Below the pieces are notes generated by a model. That model worked only from the letters and a program-made list of their open reading frames with translations, was not told the origin of the DNA and searched no databases. A DNA stretch of 10,805 nucleotides, taken from assembly GCA_003488005.1 (NCBI GenBank), contig DNND01000121.1:1-10805 (forward strand). The letters are read 5' to 3'. The position numbers were made by a program, and so were the translations under genes. The stretch's first letter is position 1, and the number at the start of each line of letters is the position of its first letter. This document shows positions 7,601-10,805 of the stretch, piece by piece. This stretch comes from Blastocatellia bacterium. Its GTDB lineage: Bacteria > Acidobacteriota > Blastocatellia > Pyrinomonadales > Pyrinomonadaceae.

Positions 7601-7959
7601 ACTACTGGACGAAGAACAATCCGATGAATGTTCAACTCGTGCCCGAGCCATTCGTCGAAGTGCCGGCGCAGCTTGCCGACGAGATGGGGATTCATGGCGG
7701 TGAGAAGGTAAAGGTGACCAGCGCGCGCGGAGAGTATGTCGCCAAGGCAATGGTCACCAGGCGCATCAAGCCAATGTTGATCGACGGCAAGAAGACATAC
7801 CAGATCGGTGTGCCTATTCACTGGGGCTATCGCGGCATTGCGGAGGACGCAGGTAAAACTTCGCTGATGATGGCGAATCAACTATCGCCGGCGGCGATCG
7901 ATCCAAATGCCTACACGCCCGAGTTCAAAGGCTTCCTGGTGAAGATCGAAAAGGTTTAA
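4669..7959 (+). CDS. fdnG: Formate dehydrogenase-N catalytic (alpha) subunit, selenocysteine-containing
   Basis: Oxidises formate to CO2 at a bis-molybdopterin guanine dinucleotide centre. It reads as one 1096-residue protein only if the in-frame TGA at 5248-5250 is selenocysteine (Sec194). The context ARV-U-HGPTV and the following PTFGRGAMTN are the FdnG/FdoG active-site region. The N-terminus has a twin-arginine signal (SRRMFLK, R5-R6) followed by a hydrophobic stretch ending near AQTQ, so it is exported folded. C48, C51, C55 and C90 bind the [4Fe-4S] cluster. The C-terminal domain (from about residue 960) carries the family's TYRLTEHYH and VPIHWGYRG segments. It is about 80 residues longer than E. 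coli FdnG (1015). Most of the excess is a Gly/Pro/Ser/Ala-rich insertion at about residues 347-414 (5707-5910), placed where E. coli has a short surface loop before QHPRSVFQLLKQQYSRYT. A strong ribosome site precedes it. Automated callers will split this gene at the TGA. Confidence 0.96.
5248..5279 (+). promoter_or_regulatory. UGA selenocysteine codon with bacterial SECIS hairpin
   Basis: UGA at 5248-5250 is followed, after 11 bases, by a stem GGTCTC (5262-5267) and GGGGCC (5274-5279), six pairs including U-G pairs, with apical loop CAGTTT containing the GU expected for SelB recognition. The first bases after the UGA (CACGGCCCA) match the known fdhF/fdnG style. The 11-base spacing equals that of E. 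coli fdhF as I recall it. Confidence 0.85.
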
Positions 7960-8200
7960 ACCCGCGGAGCGGGTGGCAGCATAAAGCCCGGGGTGAAGCG
8001 AAGCGAACCCCGGGAATCATAATAAGGAAAGAACTGAGCCCGCGAAGCGGGCGACAGATAAAAGGTAATGATGGCCTTGTCAAAGGGAAAACTAATTCTG
8101 GCGCCGGGGCTGTCGCCCGTTTCACGGGCTGCGATCGATATTGTCGCGCATCCCTGGGGCTGACACCCCAGGCTTTATGCTCTCGCCCGCTCCGCGGGTT
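7959..8200. repeat. Nested inverted-repeat (BIME/REP-like) array between fdnG and fdnH
   Basis: Two copies of one element face each other. The left copy (7959-8014) has hairpin ACCCGC-gga-GCGGGT (7960-7974) and hairpin CCCGGGGT/ACCCCGGG (7987-8014). The right copy (8152-8200, opposite orientation) has hairpin CCTGGGG/CCCCAGG, the shared linker GGCTTTATGCT, and CCCGC-tcc-GCGGG. Relative to the left copy, a C-G pair of the longer stem is replaced by T-A in the right copy, so pairing is preserved. Between them lies a second inverted pair at 8037-8057 and 8110-8130. The fdnG stop codon touches the left copy and the fdnH start is 18 bases past the right one. In the mRNA the whole unit can fold back on itself, which may separate the expression levels of fdnG and fdnHI. 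Confidence 0.8.
8037..8130. repeat. Inner inverted-repeat pair of the fdnG-fdnH array
   Basis: A left unit (8037-8057) with stem GCCCGC-gaa-GCGGGC followed by GACAG, and a right unit (8110-8130) CTGTC followed by stem GCCCGT-ttc-ACGGGC, are reverse complements at 19 of 21 positions. The two differences form one changed base pair (C-G to T-A) inside the small stem, so each unit keeps its own hairpin. The 52 bases between them hold no gene. Confidence 0.75.
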
Positions 8201-8218
8201 GAAAACGGAAGCAAGACC

Positions 8219-9145
8219 ATGAGTAATCCACGAACATTTCAGATTCAGGAAATCTCGGCCCATCCAGGACCGGTTCCCGGACAGGGGACACGCCGCGAGG
8301 AAGAGGTTTGCAAGTACATCGATGTAACAACCTGCATCGGTTGTAAAGCCTGTGAGGTCGCCTGTGTTGAGTGGAACGATCATCCGTTTCGCGAAACCAC
8401 GTTCGATGACACTTACCAGACGATGCCGTCGACCGAATGGAACTATTGGAATCTCATCAAGTTTGCTGAGGACGAGCGCGACGGCAACTTGATGTGGCTG
8501 ATGCGCAAGGACCAGTGCATGCACTGCGAAGATCCTGGTTGCTTGCGCGCCTGTCCTGCCGACGGCGCAATCATTAAATACGAAAATGGCATTGTCGATT
8601 TCCAACAGGAAAACTGCATTGGCTGCGGTTACTGCATATCGGGCTGTCCCTTCGATATTCCAAAGTTCAACGAGAAAACGAAGAAGGTCTACAAGTGCAC
8701 GCTCTGCTCTGATCGTGTGGGCCAGGGACTTGAACCCGCTTGCATCAAAGCCTGTCCGACTGGATGTCTGCACTTTGGCACTAAGAGCGATATGGTGCAG
8801 ATCGCCTCGTCGCGAGCGAAACAACTTCGCGAGCAATCGGGTTTCGCAAATGCCGGAGTCTATGATCCCGCCTCGATTAAAGGAACGCATGTCATTTACG
8901 TCCTGCATGACATCAAAAGTCCGGAACGTTACGGCCTACCCGCGAATCCGGTCATACCGCCAAGCTATACCTACTGGAAATGGCTGGCTAAACCGACCGG
9001 TCTCGTCATGGCGATGCTGGGATTAGGCGCAGTGTTTTTCCACCGAGTTTTCTATGGCCCGAAAGTGCCTGAGCCCGAAGACACACCAGTCGTTGAAACA
9101 ACGCCGCAGGATGAAATCGACGCCGCGCGAAAGGAGCAGCCATGA
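8219..9145 (+). CDS. fdnH: Formate dehydrogenase-N iron-sulfur (beta) subunit
   Basis: Carries electrons from FdnG to the membrane cytochrome through four [4Fe-4S] clusters. The 308-residue protein has four cysteine groups: C39/C42/C45/C49 (CIGCKACEVAC); CMHCEDPGCLRACP; CIGCGYCISGCP; and CTLC with a later CIKACPTGC. The C-terminus has one membrane-spanning helix (GLVMAMLGLGAVFFHRVFYG, about residues 262-281) followed by a charged tail, as in E. coli FdnH (294 residues). The ATG at 8219 is chosen because GGAAG lies seven bases upstream and the protein then begins like the family. An in-frame TTG at 8141 lies inside the repeat array and is rejected. It overlaps fdnI by four bases (ATGA), showing translational coupling. 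Confidence 0.96.
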   Translation: MSNPRTFQIQEISAHPGPVPGQGTRREEEVCKYIDVTTCIGCKACEVACVEWNDHPFRETTFDDTYQTMPSTEWNYWNLIKFAEDERDGNLMWLMRKDQCMHCEDPGCLRACPADGAIIKYENGIVDFQQENCIGCGYCISGCPFDIPKFNEKTKKVYKCTLCSDRVGQGLEPACIKACPTGCLHFGTKSDMVQIASSRAKQLREQSGFANAGVYDPASIKGTHVIYVLHDIKSPERYGLPANPVIPPSYTYWKWLAKPTGLVMAMLGLGAVFFHRVFYGPKVPEPEDTPVVETTPQDEIDAARKEQP

Positions 9146-9930
9146 GCAGCTCCGCCGAGCAGTTTGATCGGGAAGCACGAGGTGAGTTCGCGCGCCTGGG
9201 AAAGACGAGAGTTCACCGTGGTGAGCTACTTCGTCATCCCGTTTACACTCGCTTTCTGCATTGGTCCGTCGCGATCTCTTTCATCCTATCGTTGATTTCC
9301 GGGTTCGCCATCTACTCGCCGTGGCTCTTTCGTTGGCTTGCCCCACTATTCGGCGGCGGGCCGCGAACCCGCGCGTTGCACCCCTGGTTTGGCGTGGTGT
9401 TCGAGGTCTTCTTTCTCTTTCAATTCATCAACTGGTTCGCGCCCATGTTGTGGACTGCGGCCGACCGCCGTTGGCTGCGGCGCATCAAGGGTTATGCCAC
9501 GAACAAAGAGAAGCTGGAGGCAGAGGACGTTGGTTTCTTCAACGGCGGGCAAAAACTTTACTTTTGGACGATTGCCGTTAGCGGATTATTTTTCCTGATT
9601 ACAGGTTTGCTGATCTGGTTCGATGACGCTGTTGCCCGCTGGATCGTTGCGATCAGCTATGTGCTTCATGACCTCGCCGCTCTCGTCATGCTTGGCGGTC
9701 TCATCATTCACATCTATGAAGGCACCGCGCACCAACCGGGAACGTTTCGCTCGATGATCGATGGCACGGTAACGGAGAAGTGGGCGTGGACGCATCATCC
9801 TGCGTGGTACCGAGCAGTGACTGGACGAAACCCGCGCGACGCTTACGAGCTAGAAAAACGCCATCAGGCTGATCGGCAACGTGCAATGGACGAATGGGAG
9901 CGCGAGCATACCGAGCACGAGCGCACGTGA
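9142..9930 (+). CDS. fdnI: Formate dehydrogenase-N cytochrome b (gamma) subunit
   Basis: Membrane di-heme cytochrome that takes electrons from FdnH and reduces quinone. The 262-residue protein has four predicted membrane helices (about 42-62, 82-104, 138-160, 167-192). Four histidines match the heme b ligands of E. coli FdnI: H40 (RFLHW), H80 (ALHPW), H175 (YVLHD) and H189 (IIHIYEG). The 14-residue gap between the last two equals that of E. coli (155 and 169). It is about 45 residues longer than E. coli FdnI (217), with an extra hydrophilic N-terminus of about 22 residues and a charged C-terminal tail rich in Arg, Glu and His after residue 235. Its start overlaps the fdnH stop (ATGA at 9142-9145), so it is the last gene of the operon. 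Confidence 0.95.
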   Translation: MSSSAEQFDREARGEFARLGKTRVHRGELLRHPVYTRFLHWSVAISFILSLISGFAIYSPWLFRWLAPLFGGGPRTRALHPWFGVVFEVFFLFQFINWFAPMLWTAADRRWLRRIKGYATNKEKLEAEDVGFFNGGQKLYFWTIAVSGLFFLITGLLIWFDDAVARWIVAISYVLHDLAALVMLGGLIIHIYEGTAHQPGTFRSMIDGTVTEKWAWTHHPAWYRAVTGRNPRDAYELEKRHQADRQRAMDEWEREHTEHERT

Positions 9931-9941
9931 GCAGGTTCTGC

Positions 9942-9968
9942 GGTGCCCAAAGAATCGGGCGTAGCACC
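9942..9968. terminator. Weak hairpin between convergent genes
   Basis: GGTGC (9942-9946) can pair with GCACC (9964-9968), and CC with GG inside. It sits 11 bases after the fdnI stop and in the only gap between two convergent genes, where a bidirectional terminator is expected. There is no T-run, so this is tentative. The rest of the gap (to 10046) shows nothing clear. Confidence 0.25.
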
Positions 9969-10046
9969 AATAATCAGTCTGGCGCTCTTCGGTAGGGCAC
10001 AGCCATACCAACCATCTTTTGATGACAGACAAATAGGCTTCGGCGT

Positions 10047-10805
10047 CTATCGAGTTCGGCGTTCTCTCACCGCCAGCTCGCCCTGCCGGAGTCGCCTCAG
10101 TTCATTAATGCGACTTCGCGTTGTGCGCACGTAAGCGTCTGTAGTCGCGCGATCATAGCCGGCAGCGCGGAAGGCGTCGCGCAGTTGATCGTCAGATAGC
10201 TGCCCGAGTTGTGAACCGATCCAGGCTGCGTCGCCGGCCCGCACGTTCTGCATGGCATTGGTCGCTTTCCGTTGCCGGAAAAAATAAGGCGGGTAAACCA
10301 TGCTCAATAAACCAAACTTTTTGGGTTTGAGATCGTAGTTAAACTTCACCTTGTCGCCTTCGACCTTGCTGACCAATCCACGGCGAGAGAAATCCTGCAC
10401 GTTGCTCTTGGATCGGCGGCCGCCGATTCCGCCGGCTGCACCCAAAGTGGCGCCGAGATCAGTGACCGTGTATTTCGCTTCACCTGAAGTCTTGTCGTGA
10501 AGCACGCGATTGTTCTTTTTGAAGGTGTCCCAATTGTTCAGCAACACCATCATCGTCTTCAGGCCATTCAACTCTCGCGTTTTTTTAAAAGGATTTTTTG
10601 ACCAACCCCATTCCTTTCCGCGCTTAACATCTTCGCGTCGCGGCTCGAATCGTGCGCCGCGTACCGAATCGCCATCGACATACTTCTGCCCGCGCGATAA
10701 TTTCCGCAGGCCGTCGATGCGCGCTCGACCCAGGTAATAGGATTCTTCGGCATTGTAGCCGGCGGCCCAAACCAAACGGCTCCCGGCCGCCTCCGCCTCG
10801 GCGTT
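10047..10805 (-). CDS. Uncharacterised protein with kinase-like motif pattern (5' end outside window)
   Basis: Open to the right edge, so the N-terminus is missing; 252 residues are visible. I cannot name the family. I see a basic segment (FEPRREDVKRGKEWGW), then NPFKKTRELNGLKTMMVLLNNWDTFKKNNRV, then TVTDLGATLG, and a helical C-terminus (SQLGQLSDDQLRDAFRAAGY and an Arg-rich tail). The spacing D-T-F-K-K-N (D at 10527-10529, N at 10512-10514) followed 18 residues later by D-L-G (10452-10460) imitates the catalytic-loop D-x4-N and DFG metal motif of protein and lipid kinases and HipA/Fam20-like folds. This is inference from short motifs; the glycine loop and ATP lysine would lie in the missing part. 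No signal peptide can be assessed. It is convergent with fdnI, so it is not part of that operon. Confidence 0.7.
   Translation of the reverse strand, partial: NAEAEAAGSRLVWAAGYNAEESYYLGRARIDGLRKLSRGQKYVDGDSVRGARFEPRREDVKRGKEWGWSKNPFKKTRELNGLKTMMVLLNNWDTFKKNNRVLHDKTSGEAKYTVTDLGATLGAAGGIGGRRSKSNVQDFSRRGLVSKVEGDKVKFNYDLKPKKFGLLSMVYPPYFFRQRKATNAMQNVRAGDAAWIGSQLGQLSDDQLRDAFRAAGYDRATTDAYVRTTRSRINELRRLRQGELAVRERRTR

Noticed and set aside
8141..8218. N-terminal extension of fdnH from a TTG at 8141
   Set aside because: The extension is translated repeat sequence; the ATG at 8219 has its own ribosome site and gives the family N-terminus.
7925..8908. Minus-strand open frame of 327 codons opposite fdnH and the repeat array
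   Set aside because: It runs through palindromic repeats and opposite a certain gene; its translation resembles no family.

Overview
The window looks like a chromosomal segment of a moderately GC-rich environmental bacterium. Acidobacteriota (Blastocatellia-like) is my best guess. That rests on the style of the short palindromic repeats between genes and on the look of the unnamed gene at the right edge; it is an inference from general familiarity, not a database result. No rRNA, tRNA or CRISPR array was seen.

Layout. (1) Positions 1-2841 look like an accessory segment: a lone CDP-alcohol phosphatidyltransferase on the minus strand (161-772), a tyrosine recombinase on the plus strand (1258-2232) with all six catalytic residues, and a gene-poor 600-base stretch carrying a near-perfect direct repeat, a 7-bp hairpin and a 10-bp-arm palindrome. 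(2) Positions 2842-4324 hold two maturation genes on the plus strand: a two-domain Nfu/NifU-type iron-sulfur carrier and FdhE with four CxxC pairs, separated by a large extragenic palindrome. (3) After a 344-base leader with promoter-like elements, positions 4669-9930 encode a complete membrane-bound formate dehydrogenase of the Fdn/Fdo (FDH-N) type: fdnG (catalytic subunit, read through an in-frame UGA as selenocysteine), fdnH (four [4Fe-4S] ferredoxin-like subunit with a membrane anchor) and fdnI (di-heme cytochrome b). (4) From 10047 to the right edge a convergent minus-strand gene runs out of the window. It belongs to no family I can name, but shows a kinase-like D-x4-N / DLG pattern.

How the genes work together. 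FdnG has a twin-arginine signal, so it should be exported folded with its molybdopterin and selenocysteine in place. It would oxidise formate outside the cytoplasmic membrane and pass electrons through the FdnH clusters to the hemes of FdnI and then to quinone. FdhE is the dedicated quality-control factor for this enzyme type. The Nfu-like protein beside it plausibly delivers Fe-S clusters, since FdnG and FdnH together need five. The selenocysteine machinery (selABCD) and fdhD must lie elsewhere in the genome.

Most interesting points: the UGA/SECIS in fdnG; a roughly 68-residue Gly/Pro/Ser-rich insertion inside FdnG; a nested inverted-repeat array between fdnG and fdnH whose copies show compensatory base changes; a pair of 12-bp direct repeats exactly 22 bp apart in the fdnG leader; and the kinase-like unnamed protein at the right edge. 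I did not find a clear new defence or mobile system.
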